Shown: piece after piece, positions 1-13,300 of the stretch
Layout of the letters: each line of letters starts with the position of its first letter
Position numbering within the stretch: the stretch's first letter is position 1
Assembly (NCBI GenBank): GCA_003971905.1
Contig: RSEE01000013.1
Span: forward strand, 496,001-560,000
Reading direction: 5' to 3'
From: Moniliella sp. 'wahieum'
Lineage: Eukaryota > Basidiomycota > Moniliellomycetes > Moniliellales > Moniliellaceae
DNA: 64,000 nucleotides
Program-made: the position numbers and the translations under genes
Notes under the pieces: model-generated
Database searches by the model: none
What the model saw: the letters and a program-made list of their open reading frames with translations, nothing else
Told to the model about the DNA's origin: nothing

Positions 1-683
1 GGTGGCGAGATTGTCGTCGTAGCAGGGCGGAAAGTGAGCGGTGGATGCTGCATCGCAAGCTGGATGCCATGGAAGGAGAGTTGAGCTAGTGATGGAAGTT
101 GGAGAAGAAGGAGAATGCATGGCAGACGACGGGGGGGTTATATGAGGAAAAAGGTAGTTACTATCAGGGAGGAAGGGGCTGTGCAAACCAAGCCTATGCA
201 GCCACGAGCGTCACGCATGACGACACACACACGATCAGCGATCCGCAATCAGCGATCAGCTGCCGACTATCCTCCACTGGCTCGGCCAGTGCCTTTCTGC
301 TGCCGGTCGCAGCGGCATTTCACACGTTGGATGTCACATGTCACATGCCGCACGTCACAGGCATCACACGTCAGATCTCAGGATCTCAGAATCGAATCTG
401 AGACACAATGCAGTGACTGGGAGCTTGGCTCTGCTCAGCCTGAGCGCTGAGGCTCAGCCCTCCCTCGTCTGCTCCCGGGGGAATCGCCACGAGAGACAGC
501 ACTCAAGCCGAGGGCCGAGCAGTCGGTCCAGTGCCTCGGATCATCGATCACTCGATCACTACTCGTAACGCGTAACTTGAGGGCGTTGCAGATTCCAGGA
601 GGACCACAAAAGCACCCGAGAAGCCAATAATGTGACGTGCTGAAAAGTATAGTCACCTCACTTCACCTATGGACACGAGGAAT

Positions 684-731
684 GCATGGTGTATGGTGTA
701 TGGTGGGTGTATGGTGTATGGTGTATGGTGC
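684..731. repeat. GTATGGT heptamer tandem repeat
   Basis: The heptamer GTATGGT (or TGTATGG) recurs about six times with small interruptions. It is a simple tandem repeat inside the gene-poor left end. Confidence 0.8.
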
Positions 732-2781
732 ACTTTGTTCCATAACAGCAGTGCTGCACTAAGCCTTATGCCGCTTTTTCCGAACGTGTACAACAGTGCC
801 GGCGGTTTGCCCTAGGAGGCTAGTGGTTGCCCATTGCTGCCTGGGGCTACTTCAGGCTACTCCCTGGATTCATGACATCATGCATAGGACGTCCGCGTTA
901 CTGAACCTTCATCGACTTCATCGATCATCATTAACACATGCATCATGCATCATTAATCATTATCATTAATCATTCTTGAAGCTAAAATTAGTCGCCAGTC
1001 TCAGTTCACCCTATTCTTAGTTTCTCATTTCCTCCGCATGGTGGCTGTGGCATGTCCCCATGTCATGCATCACACATCATACATCACTCATGACTGTCAC
1101 CTGTTGCGCATCTGCATCACCGGCCACCGCACATTGGTCACCGGCCCTTGGTCCCCGTTTTGCTTGTTCCACATAGTGTGTGCATAATGTTTGTCACACA
1201 ACGGCATCTTCACACTTCATCACATGGGCCTCTGAAGTATTACTGAAAGTAGGGAGAAATAACACAGAAGCGCTGCAATTCTGTGACTGGTAACCAGTAA
1301 CGGTAAGCGGTAAGCGGTAGCCACCCTCTGTATCCACCATCTTTCTCGGCCTCCCGTGCCACATGCCTCCTGCGTTATCCTTTCGCGTAGACTCGTGTCG
1401 GGCTATGGAAAAGATGATCCGACGATCAACGTCCAACCTTCTCATGATTTTCCCTCTCTCTTTTCGGCGATTTCAAGAAGCTGCCATACCATATTGGATG
1501 GAATAAGCCTTCGGTTTTTACCATCAACAGTAGCGCCAACACAGAGCATTAAAAAAGCTAAGGTATTATACAACGACTCTTCTGTAAATTGGGTACTTAT
1601 CTTCCATCTCTTTCCTCTAACTATGCATTATACAGTGGTATAGCAAAGTACAGCGCATCAGGGCCGGCGAGGGCATGTATAATACATGTGTTGTGCGCAT
1701 ATACTCTTCTCAGGTCTCCCACAACGTCTCTCGTCATCCGTTTGTCACGCAGTTCTTCTCGGCCGTTGTCACTGTGTTCTATATTATGCATGCAGGGTAT
1801 ATGGAGTAACTAGTAATGACGCGTTGGATTACCCGCTCTGCGCACTTTGATCTACATATCTACATGAATACTTATCCCCTCCCTGCGGCCCATACGGGCT
1901 TCCGGGCCTAGTGTCAAAGGCTTCAAGCTCCAAGCTTAATGAGCGCTGAGCTTCGAAGTCCCAAGCGTCTGTTGACATGGACTTGAAAGAGGCACACAAG
2001 GGCACACACTGTTTTTATCCAAGGTGGCTCAATATTCTGAGTGTCTCGCCGCTTGCCGCTGTGGTACCTGATGTATAGTAGTACGCTGACGGGGACATTG
2101 ATAGATGGATGGGCCTCCACAAACATGTTACACATGAGGCTGAGGTGGGAGGCCTGAGGCACACTGGTGAATCCTGTGAATCAGTACTGAATGCGACAAC
2201 GCGATCACCCGTAGTGTAATAGAACGCATGAGATTTCTGTTTGCTTCAAACAGAGCATTCTCTCTCGGTCCCACTCAGGAATACAAGAACAAACTATCTG
2301 AGACAAAGCTGAAAACGAGAGATCGCGTGACGCGTGGTGCTTGACGCTGAGGCGAGAATAGTTTGCTAGGCCTTGGGCCAGTCCCCACCCTAGTCGGTCT
2401 TCCGTACGTACTCGTTCTTCTGCCTAGGGACCACAGGTACGAAGATCCGATGCCTGGAATGCGTTGCGAATGCAGCTGCGTGGTAAGATAGTGACACGGT
2501 TTTGTTTGTTAGAAAGGGTGATGAGGGTGATGCGTGTGGACAGCGCAGCACAGCCACGATCTGCCTTAAAATTAACGTTTACATATTGCATGTTTCCATG
2601 TAAATTTAAAGTTAGCGACGTAGTTTGGGCATGCAACATGAACTGGTAAAGCGCTAACGCATAGCGCGTAACGCGTAACGTTTGAATGCGCGGGCCTGGC
2701 GGACAAGGCCTCTGCGCTACGCCCGGCGCTGAGCCTTCCAGCTCAAGGTGACCTCAGTTTCACTGTGGTAGTGATGAATGG

Positions 2782-2809
2782 TTAATGATTAATGATTAAT
2801 GATTAATGA
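2782..2809. repeat. TTAATGA x4 tandem repeat
   Basis: Four perfect copies of TTAATGA lie head to tail, followed by ATGCATGATG. The same TTAATGATTAATGA wording appears in other intergenic parts (for example near 950-970 as its complement). Confidence 0.85.
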
Positions 2810-3056
2810 TGCATGATGTTCATGAGTATGACCGGTGAGACCTGTCGCATGGCACTGTCACACTGTCACATGTCGTGCCACATTTGGTGCATTGGCTAAC
2901 AGCCTTACGCGTCACACGTTACGGATTTCCGGCTCTAAATTTATAGCAGGCGATAACGTTGCCAAACGGTTTTCAGAACAGAGCCCAGAGAAACCCGGTG
3001 ACCGGAGACTGGGGATGTCCGAGTCCGGCACAGGTGTGGCTTTTTTAAGATGTGGG

Positions 3057-3186
3057 ACGAGGTTTCAACACTAGGTTGTGCCTGGTGCACGATGCACAGA
3101 TGCTGTGGCATATTGATGGGACGAGTTCTACAGTATTAGGTTTTGCCTGGCGCATGATGCACATATGCATGATGCTGTGGCATATT
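3057..3186. repeat. Imperfect direct duplication, about 60 bp
   Basis: Two units, about 3,057-3,114 and 3,120-3,186, share GACGAG, TAGGTT(G/T)TGCCTGG and GATGCTGTGGCATATT in the same order. The second unit carries a small extra GCATGATGCACAT segment. This is a local tandem duplication in non-coding DNA. Confidence 0.7.
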
Positions 3187-3807
3187 TTCCCGCCGTGTCT
3201 CGTATAAGGAAAAGATACGATCGAGGGATAATATATTCACCCCCACACTGGTGCTAGAGAGGGTAGTGCTAGGGTTCACCTGCACTCTCTCAAATGGATC
3301 GGTGACGCTCGCTGGTTCGGGTGATTCGCCCCTTGCGCAGGCTGCGCCACCCTTTGTCTGTTCCGACTTGCTTGCCTGGCTCTTATCTTCTTCCCTTCAG
3401 CTTGCTGGACTTTTATTGTGGCTGACTGCCCTGCCTTCTTGCACGCCTTGAAGCTCATCTCTCGTACTGCCCATAGCGTTCCCTAGCCGCACTCCAGCAA
3501 CTGGGTCTGATGTGTATAAAAATGCATGTAATAATGCTCTCCGGTGAAAATTGGAGCCCCCGCGTAGGTGAGGGCCAACCATAGTAAGAACATTGTATGG
3601 CAAGAAGCATTTATAGACCAAAATAGTAGCACCCCAGCACATTCCGATGAGAGGGGCTACTAAAAGTATTGACTGTTGTTATGAACGTTAAACTAAGCAA
3701 TTGGTGGCGTTCTGGGAGGCAGTGGGGCCGAAAGGATGCGAGTTTTTGACTATAAAATTAAGGTGTAACTCCATCTTCTGTTGTGATTCTGTATACTGCA
3801 TCCATGT

Positions 3808-3930
3808 CATTGACAGAGCTTAAGGCTGGGACAGGGAAACGCTGCGTCTAAACGGAACCGTTCATCTTGCGGGAGTGACTTGGTAGCACCACCAAGGTTA
3901 AGGAACCAAGGGGATCGCTAGGATATCAGC
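3808..3930 (-). mobile_element. Fragment of dispersed repeat family (3' end)
   Basis: Read on the minus strand this matches the 3' end of the repeats at 52,249-52,480 and 62,037-62,265: the sequence runs from GATATCCTAGCGATCCCC through CCCGCAAGATGAACGGTTCC to CAGCCTTAAGCTCTGTCAATGA. Only the last ~120 bp are present, with several substitutions, so this is an old truncated copy. Confidence 0.75.
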
Positions 3931-5254
3931 ACACAGGATGCGGCAAACAAAACGGTAAAACTGGTACATAAAGAAAAGATGAGGGAAATGGGCAATCTTA
4001 GTATGAGAGAGTCAAGAGAAAGATGAAAAGGGGTGAGGATGAGAACCAAGCGTCCCGAGCGTCCGTCGTACATTGCGTTTTGTTCACAAAATCTCTGTCC
4101 AACACAGTGGTAAAAAATCTTCCGGTAGCCGTGTATTAGCTCTGTTACATGAATATAGATAGCCCTGAAGCTCCATTATGCATTAGAACTGATGAAGGCA
4201 CTGCAAGGGAGCTTCGGCCTGACAACAAATAACAAAGGCCAGATATAGATCCTGAAGCTCTCTATAGGCAACCGACGTTTCACACTCTATATGGTCCCGC
4301 CCTGAGAGGAAAATGCAGAGTCCTGCAGTATAGGCCGCAGTGCGCATATGCTCGTTAATATCTCAGTCGCAAATTAATAACAGTCTCCTGGGAGAATGCG
4401 GGCTCTGTCCAACACGTTCCATATGTCATATCCATTTCCTCTCAATCAAAGGGTTTTCAGGCTATAAGAATAAAAGGCTTTTCACCAAAAGTCTCTGCCT
4501 GTGCTCTTTTCATCCCTGCCGAGCCTCTCCACAGGCATGCATAATGCGGGTTTTTTGTACGCGCGCTGTCGTAGAGTTGACATTGTTCGTGGCGCTTTCA
4601 GTAGCAAGCCCCATCTCAGGTGGCCCACCACCGCGCCTATCGACTATATATGATGAAAAGTACAACCATATATAGGCAGAAGCGCGTCATTAACCATTTA
4701 TTGCTGCCTGATCGATCTGATCGATCCGTCACATGATGCATCACATTCATCACGAGCATCACGGATGGATCAATCCCGAGAGGATGAACTAGTGATATTG
4801 ATACTGCCTTTGTGACAAGCACCTGTCACATGTAACTAGTCACTGTGCTTGTGATCCTTTTTGCAAATAAATAAATGCAAGACATGTCCGTGCCTGCTTT
4901 TGCAGGTAAGCGTCGGGTGAGCGCTCGCTGAGCGCGCAGGCGGAACATCAGGTGCATCAGGCCTGTTGATCTTCAGGCGCTGAAGCCTCAGGGCATCAGG
5001 GTCTCATCGGTCACCTCAGACCAGCAGACCAGGCCTCCGAAAACTCTCCTTAAAGCTTGAAGCTCGAAGCTTTCAAGTGAGCGGTCACATGATGGTCACA
5101 TGATGGGGGTCACACGTTCGAGAACTACATATATAATACGAAGACACATACAAGTACTTTCCCTTCGACTGTACCATGTAACAACTGGGGCTACGCGAGA
5201 AAGATCAAGGTCGTATCAAAATGGGAGAATAGCAACATTGTTCGGGGGAGGAAA

Positions 5255-5320
5255 CAGGAGGCGTAGAGAAAAGGCAAAGGGAAAGGGAAAGAAGGAAAGG
5301 GAAAGGGAAAGGGAAAGGGG
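5255..5320. repeat. GGGAAA microsatellite
   Basis: Purine-only hexamer repeat (GGGAAA and GGAAAG variants). A purer copy of the same hexamer occurs at 62,419-62,456. Confidence 0.8.
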
Positions 5321-6624
5321 AGAGCGAGATGCTTGGTATGCGCGCAGAATTGGAAATTGGAGAGAGAGGTTGAGTCTCATTCGGTGAGACATCGACTTAC
5401 TAAACCTTTTGTGCTGAAGCCCAACGTGGGCCTTCTCGATACCCGCGGTGTGTTGAAGTGCCAGAAGGCAGTCAGTGATAAATGGAGAGGAGGATGGATG
5501 GCACTACTGACGAAGAGAGAAACACAGAGGTGCTTTGGAATGAAAGAAGCGGTATTATATGCATATAGTCGAGAGAACAGCTGAGAATAGAGAGAGTCGT
5601 CCGCACCATTACTAATGAGAGGAAAATGGGATATAACAAATGAAAACGGGCCAGTTGGCGGATTATGGGAATGCGGATGCCCAGTTCACGGCAGCGAGGA
5701 TATACAAGAGATGAAAGACAGGGACTAGGGTAATCGTCACAGGAAACAACGAGGAATAAAGGCGAGGGGAAGATAGGAAAATATGAGAACGAAAAAGGCG
5801 GAAACAGATACCGAGAAGAGATGCACATCAGAGGTCAGAAAACACATTTGGTTAGGGAAATACCCGAATGAAGATGACTCCTTATAAGTAAGACCACTCC
5901 GGGCACATATCCATCCAAAGGCATAATCCAACACCACTCGGTCAGAAAAAGTACAGAAGGACAGTAAAGTTGTGGTGAGAACAGATCCAAACACCCCAAA
6001 TTCATTTACATCACATCACATTCAACAACACAAGCAAGATACAAATTGTTGACACACATAGAAGGAGGAGATAAGTATATATCCCTTTCTGTGCACACAT
6101 ACCCCTGCCTACTATGAACTACCGCAACGTACATTTGGTGGATGCCATTTGATGGAGCCGCTATATCGTTTCAGAGCTGCGGATTGAACGGCCAGCCGGC
6201 TTCGCAGGACAAAAGGGTTCAAGATTGGATTCGCTGAATGTTACCGACGGTGAGTGGCGCGAGGGGATGAGTAGGTATTGGGGGACGAGGTGCGTATGAG
6301 AGAATCACAGCTGATAGAAGGAGGGAGGCAATAAGTCCTCATATGCGTCGAGCAATTCAACGAGGGCGGCGGGGAACTGATCAGCTGCTCTAGCGGGGGA
6401 CTGCTTTGGCCTGATCTTTTGCGCAAGAAACTCGTGTTAGTGACCTCCCCCCAAGAGTGCGGAGTGCAGGAGTAGAGAGCGATCGTGAGTGGGGGGGGGG
6501 CACCTCCTTGGTGAGGTAGTAACGTTGTCTGTCCGCCGGCGCAACCGTTGTGCAGGAGAGGTCACCCGGCCCATAGATCCCAGTCAATTTAGGGGGTGAG
6601 GTGATGGCGAGCTCAGAGGCAAGT

Positions 6625-8404
6625 TCATCCACTTACATCGTGTTGGTAAGGGGACGGAGGTGCCGCAGGCATGGGAAGGGGGAAACCTGATAAAGAACTC
6701 TTTCCAGCACTGGAGTTTCCAGCAGACAGAAGATCAACAGAAGGCGGCATTTTCTCAATTTCTTTGGGTGTAAGCGCTCGAAGTGGGGATCGGTTTGTGA
6801 CAATTCCATCAAAGTGCAAGTGATCATCCCCCATATACAAGACATAGAGGCTGATAAGAACCCAGTACACCTACATCCGCGTAAAGGGAGACAAAAGTTT
6901 CCGTGATGGGAATTGACCGTGGAGTGTTCCATAGAAGGCGAGGATATACGCGTATACCATCACGATGGGAGAAATCCAAGATAGGCCTTGTGAAGCATTG
7001 TGAAGATCATGTGTATGTTGCATTGCAACTGATCTGTTTCCGTGAAGCGGTTGACCACGAGGCGGACGAGGAAGGCCCAAAGGAACGTCAAAGACAATGA
7101 AGGGCCCAAATTCTTCAGGTGAGCCACTTGCAGAAATAAAGAAGCGCATGTCGCCGCTACGAGTGTGACAAAGGCATTGCCGTGCTGAGCTGTAAGAGGT
7201 GCCAAGTATGTGGCCGGGATTGTGAGCATCAAAAGAGTTTGCTCGTCCACAATCTGCCCAAATGCTAAGTGACAACCGGCACATAGTACCACGGAATGGA
7301 CCAGGCCTGAGTATACGGCCGTTGCGTCAGACGAATCAGAAAAGGAAGCATCAAAAGAATGGCAACGATTGTGCAAAATGGGGGCTTAACCATGGGCAAG
7401 GCCTTTGAATCCCCATTTTTCGATGATAACAAAGTCCTGCTGGTGGACCACAAGCCCTCTTCGTCCGTAACGAGAGACAGGATGACTTGCTTCCCAATAA
7501 GGCGGGTTTTGTTTGCCACCGAATACCACCTCTTCCATATACCGGAGAGTTAGAGTTGACAGAGGAACCGAGGTTTCAGGAGAATCTCGCTTCAACAGCA
7601 TTTGCGCTTGCTGTGAGGACCGTCCAGGGAGCCAACTTGGTCGCCTTCATCCGAAATCACGGGGGGCACATGAGCTTGATCCCATTTATAGCCAGGGAGG
7701 CAAAGAATGGAAGGACGATAAAGACGGAAAGCGTCATGCTTCGCTCTACGGATCCCAGCACCAAGGCGGTGCGTCGCTTCATCCACCTAGGGAGCATGAT
7801 GTTTGTACGAAAAGGAATATCAGTATAGGGGGTGCAAGCCAAACGAAGCCGGGGCTGAGGTTGATCGGTAGATATCAGACCACCACAAAGCAATGAATGG
7901 CCCTGTGTATATTAGTCAAAAGGTTGGTAAGTATGCATCTCATCAATGCGGATAATATAACGGACTTGCCTCTCGAGCGGCCCACACCAACACCAAGTAG
8001 ACCTCCTGCGAAGAAAGGCCACTCAACGATACGCACTGATGCAGTTAGTGCTGAAGAACAGGTAGGGCTGGAAGACAGAGCAGCAAGCAAGACAACGCGA
8101 ATTTCTTGCCGCTCCCAAGTGTCCCGGTGTGGGTGGAGTAGCCGAGATGGTTCTTGGAGCATGACGGCTTGAGTAAGGCGAGATGTGATGGAATTGAGAG
8201 AGATCCTGGAACGCCATATGATGGTTCAGCCCCTGCCTCGTCATCTAGATTGGCATTATGCGACTCGTCCAACAGCCGGTCCCTCTCTCCGGGTTGTCCG
8301 GATAGGGCCAAAGCTGCCGAAACGAGAACAACGTTGGAAGCGATCACCAGGACACAGGCATATGTCTTTACTTCTGTGGTGTCCTTCATTTCTTCATCTA
8401 ACAC
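6625..8404 (-). CDS. Unidentified multi-pass membrane protein, frame-broken
   Basis: I do not recognise this gene. Read leftward on the minus strand, coding-like hydrophobic segments follow one another while the frame steps several times: a segment containing YACVLVIASNVVLVSAAL near 8,340-8,380, one with TLSVFIVLPFFASLAI near 7,690-7,740, one with TIVAILLMLPFLIRLTQ near 7,330-7,380, and a long one (FGQIVDEQTLLMLTIPATYL, about 7,190-7,260) ending near 6,960. The frame steps run in the same direction as the homopolymer breaks in the identified genes, so one real gene with consensus errors is as likely as a pseudogene. Start and stop are not fixed; introns may also be present. An ER glycosyltransferase or transporter would fit the hydrophobicity, but no family motif was found. 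Confidence 0.4.
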
Positions 8405-8730
8405 ACGGCGAGCAGGTCAGGGAAAGTGAGGCGCATGGAGTGCATCCAAGCCCAATGGAACAGGACAGAGAGGGGGGGCAAAGTTGCGTCCCAGGTGGTT
8501 GCTAAACTTGGGCTCATGGGTGGAGAGGTGGCGAGAAGCAGGAAGCGCGGTGCACGGCCAACATATCTGGGTGAAACGAAGGCCAAAAGAGTAATAAGCG
8601 GAGAAAATATCCCTAGGACATGCTAATCTCCCATGACTGGAGCCGAAGTGGCTGTGCGGTGTAACTGGGGTTGGGGGGCGGGGAGCGGCTGCTTCTCTTC
8701 GCGCTGTTGTCTGCCTGTCGTGTTCCAAGA

Positions 8731-10335
8731 GAAATAATGCCGTCTGGGCATCGACTTGGGCGTTTTGTCAAGCTTGTCCACGAGTTGGTATCATAGGTGG
8801 GAAGATGATGACGGTAGCGTTGTTGCTGCGAGCCAAGCGCGTTGTTCGCTCTAGTACGCCGATCCGGCAAGTAAGAAATGGATGCTGCAGAGGTGCGCCG
8901 GCGCGAATGCTTTTCCGGCATCACTTTGGGTGGCAGATTCCTCGCCACTGGGCAAGGGAACTCCTGTTCCTCTTCCCTGATTTGGTCTGACACCGGCCCA
9001 AGCGGAACCCATGGCCGCTGTTCCAGTTGAGGCAGAGACTTGTGCTTCTGATGCTGCATGTTTGTTGCGGGGATGGGGATGGAGAAGAGTTGGCTGAGGG
9101 AAGGAGGAAGAGAGGGAAGGCAATAAGCTAGCTAAGCGGTGTGCTCGGACATGACAAAACGGGGTGCTGCGGACGTGAGAAAACGGGCTGCTGCGAAAGG
9201 AGGGGCAATGCGCTATTTTGCCATGCAGTGGACGTTTTAGTTGCCCACTTGTTACCCTGTGATGTGTACTGAGGCGCACAGGCGTTAATTACTAACCCCA
9301 ACAACGTGGCAAACGTACGGCATGTGCCCTGTGCACGGACCCCTACGGTCGGTAGCACAGCCTGGCCAACTCGTCGCTATTCTCGCACTTGCCCCGCCCA
9401 GTGGCCCCGCCCCTCAGGCGGCCGGCCTCAGGAGCCTCAGGCGCCGAGGTATGCCTCAGGCCCCTCACACATCCTCCTCGGCCTCACCAGTCACCTATAG
9501 ACTCTACTGTGTTGTGCAGTATGCCTCCTGGCTCTGTATTTGCTCTCTTGCACCTACGCTCTGCCACCCAACCCACCGCAGCACCTCCGCCTAGCTTTTA
9601 GCTCTCAGGCACAGCCCCCCCTAGCTTTTAGCTCTCAGGCACAGCCGCAATCTGATGACAATATACAGCGAGGGCAACGAGAGAACAGCCACCACAGACG
9701 CAGCAGCAACCACACCATTGTAGGGGAGGAAAGCACACATACTACGTGTAGCAAAAGAAGCGTTGCGAAGCGCATTTTGGCGGACAGAGGGATGGAAGGT
9801 CGGAGTACAGCCAAGAGTGGCGGTACAAAACAAAAGGCGGGGAAAAGTACAAGACAAACACACATGACTCAGGCAGGCACACTTGGCAAGAGGCTCGTGG
9901 AGGGGACCATTGGCCAACACCTCTACCCAGCTCTAGCCGGAGACCCTGAATGTGCGCACGAGAGCGAGGCATACAGAGCGAGCGGCACAAGGACGGGCCC
10001 GTGCCAGGTTGGGTTTGGACATGCAAGAATGCATCCCATTTCAAGGCCGCGTGTGGGAGCGTAGGTGTACACGTGAGGGCGGGAGTGGAAGTATTTGCGT
10101 ATGCACAACCGGTGGATAGCTCGTCGGGCCAGGCAGAAACAGGATTTTGGTAAGGTCCGACACCGCGGGAAAGCAGGATGGAGAAGGAGCGATGAGGCAT
10201 AATAAGAAAGGGGAACGATTCGGAAACAGATGATGGGGGGTAGGATGAAGGATGGAAACATAGACACAAAAGGGGAACCCGTCACATAGCTTTAACCGAT
10301 TGGCGCTCCGCTTCCTTCAAAAGGAAGGTCACAGA
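8731..10335. other. Intergenic, no gene seen
   Basis: Both strands carry overlapping open frames of 60-175 codons, but none shows a domain or consistent codon structure. A 27-bp segment ending in the CTAGCTTTTAGCTCTCAGGC motif is duplicated head to tail near 9,590-9,645. The right part is the 3' flank of the LisH regulator gene. Confidence 0.55.
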
Positions 10336-13300
10336 TCACGCACCCACTCCCTCAGAGTCGAACATGGAGGAACCAAAGTCAGCGCCGTCAAGGTCAAAGA
10401 AGCCCAGCATGCTCTCCAGTTGCTCATCAGAACCCCCATGTCGCCCAACCCAGAAAACGAGAAGCCGGTTGAATTTGGTGCCGGGGCCAACCCAGTCCCG
10501 TCATTAGAGGGAACCGCAGCTGGTGCGTTGGCAAGATCGGCTGCCATCGAGGCGGCCGGATCCTTTGTATTGGTGGAGGAGCCCGACGTGGCAGTGGCAT
10601 TGAGCATTGCATCTGCAGTCGAAGGGTGTCCACTGACCCAGGAGGGTGAGCGGGCGTGGCACCAGAAACATCGAAGGTGGGATTCCCTGAAGGTGGTGGG
10701 TTCGAAGCGAGAGCTGGGCTCGACGACGTCCCCGTACTTGTCGAATTGTCTGCTTGCCGCCCAGACTGCGCTTTATTTCCAGTCGACTTGGTGGAGCCTT
10801 TGCGGGCGCGGGCGGCGGGTCTACCTTTCCCACGTGATGCAGTATCCGATCTGCGAGGAGTAGATGCGTGACCAGCCAGAGGCCCAGAGCCGCCAGGGGT
10901 AGCTGCCACGACTGGGGAGGCAGTGTTAGGTCCCAATTGCGCTTGCGGGGACTGTGCCATTCCCTGGCCCGTCGCTGGGAGCGGTGGGACCATCAAGGGT
11001 GCAGATTGCTGTTGTCCCTGTCCCTGTCCCAGCCTCATTTGAGCTTCCCCTTGGACAGAGCTGGGAGCATCTCCTGGACGGCCAACCCCCGCCGCGAGAA
11101 CTTGCTGTTCACCAGCGCCAGAGTAGAACTCCGGCATTTCCTGCATCGGCAACTGTTCCGCACCAGCCTGGGAGCGGAGCATCGCCTCCAGCTCCTGCAA
11201 CCGAGCACGATACACGCCCACCTCGGCATATGCTTGCTGCGACACCTGCTCCGATGTCGCTCCCTGGGCCCGGGAAAGCTCCGCTTTGATGGCCGCCTGG
11301 AGTTGCTGCACCTGTGCAAGCATCTGCATCCGGTTCGCAGGCATACCAGCTGGTACTGCCCTGCTATGCGGGCAGATGGAGCACTCCCCTGGTTAGAAGC
11401 CTGCATAAGCTGCCCCACTTGAGCAGACGACGCCCCAGAGCTCTTGCCCTGTGCTCCCGACGCGAACACCTCTGGTCGTTGTTGGGCGCCATCATAGTCA
11501 TTCTGCATGGGCAGCCCCCGCTGAAGAGCGGTGATTTCAGCATGGTGTTTTTGTTGCTGCTGTTGTTGCTGCTGCTGCAGTAGTTGTTGCTGCTGCAGTC
11601 GATGCTGCTGCAACTGCTGCTGTTGTAGTTGCTGCTGCTGCAACTGCTGCTGTTGAAGTTGCTGTTGCTGTAGCTGCTGCTGCTGTAGTTGCTGTTGCTG
11701 TAGTTGCTGCTGCTGCTGTTGTTTGTTGCTGGAGGTGCTGGGCCTGTTGCATTTTGGCCAGTTGGGCTTGATGCAGTTGGGCTTGGTGTTGGGCTTGCAG
11801 TTGGGCTTGCTGCATCTGAGCTGCCCCTGGCCCCTGGGCTTGGGCTTGGGTCTGGGCTCGAGCTTGGGCTTGTAGTTGGGCTTGGTGGGCATGAGCTTGG
11901 CTCTGAGCTTGCGCCTGGGCCTGTGCGACCTGAACGGCCTGGGCTCGCGCTCGCGCTTGAGCCTGCGCTTGAGCTTGAGCGTGGGCTTGGACTTGAGCGT
12001 GGGCATGCTGGACCGCAATCAAGCCGGGGGGGACTTGGCGAAGGATGTGCGCAATGTTGTGCGGGCCCAACTCGGTGATGAGCTGGACCTTGGTTTGCAG
12101 CGAGGCTGCACGAACATCCTCCAAACTCACTCCCTGCCGCTGAGCAGCAGTGGAGATGAGAGCATTGCTGGCCATTGCTCAACCGACTAAGCCAGTGGGT
12201 GAGCTGAGCCAAGGTCATACGCTCAATGAATGCCACAGCTTGCGCCATCTCGTTCGACATGCTCGCCTGAGCTCCGACCGGATGGCCTCCAGGGGTCGCC
12301 ACGCCCGCAGCGGGAATCGACATGTTCGACCCCATCACAACACCCGAGCCCTGAGGTCCAGGCACGCTTGACCCGCTCTGTGACGCCGTCCGCATTGGCG
12401 TTTGACTTTGTCCAGGAGGGCCCATTCTTTGTCCCGCGTAGGGAGAAGCGGAATACACGCCCGCTTGGCCTGCAACCTGTTGACCTACTTGCCCAGGCGA
12501 AGAGGCAGGAGGTGACGCAGCATAGACTGCCCCGGCATGCGCGTATTTCTGGCCGTTTGGACCCATATGGGGACTAGACTGGGCGAGTACGCCAGCTTGG
12601 GACATGCTCAAACGACCCACCATGCCAGGATGGGAACCGGCATGCGGCGGGGCACAGCAAACTGCGGTGCTCCGGTGGGAGTCGTCGCTGGAACTGCCCT
12701 CCCTGCCGCCATTGCAGCGGATGGGTCCGACATGTTTGCCCCTGTGCCTGAGTTTGAATCGGAAAGAGCGGAAGTGACCCACCCTACGCCTTTGGAAGCT
12801 CCGGCGTTACTGTTTGCTCGGCCGCGCACGATCAACGGGAATGAGATATGAGGAGCCACACCAGCACCAGAACTGTTCGATCCACCGCCTTGGGACTCAG
12901 CTTGAAATCTGCGCAACGCAGCTTGGTACGCAGCAAAAGTACGCGCCTCGACACTTTGATGGTATGTTCGGGCACTTGCGCTACCCCCACCCGAGCGCGC
13001 ATTGAACAGGTCCCGAAGAGGTACCAATATCTGGAGAAATGGTTAGCGTCAATCGTGATTTGGGGTCAGAAGAAACTTACTCGAACAACAAGCCTTGAGG
13101 CGTTTTGAGTGGCACCTCAGGTACTTCATCCAGGCCAGCATCGGAGATCAGGGCTTGTGCTGCAGAATCATACCCACGGCGTTTGCAATAGTCCCACACG
13201 TATAGATCGAGCTTGTCGGCTTCTTTTCCCCACCGAAATGCTGGTGTTGAAAGAGAAGGAGGCGCTTCGGTAGCCTCTGCCCGTGATGCCGACTTGGGTC

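Larger units (their letters stand above)
1..6239. other. Gene-poor repeat mosaic
   Basis: I see no convincing gene here. Open frames are short, and none has a recognisable domain. The stretch is built from short palindromic words (ATGCAT, ACATGT, AAGCTT, ACGCGT), heptamer tandem repeats, a GGGAAA microsatellite near 5,276-5,320 and one fragment of the dispersed repeat family at 3,808-3,930. It may be a subtelomeric or old transposon-rich region, but no telomere repeat is present. Confidence 0.6.

Noticed and set aside
11364-12782. Several long overlapping frames on both strands through the Gln-rich repeat
   Set aside because: Trinucleotide and hexanucleotide repeats keep all frames open; only the frames that connect LisH, the Gln tracts and the acidic C-terminus make one coherent protein.
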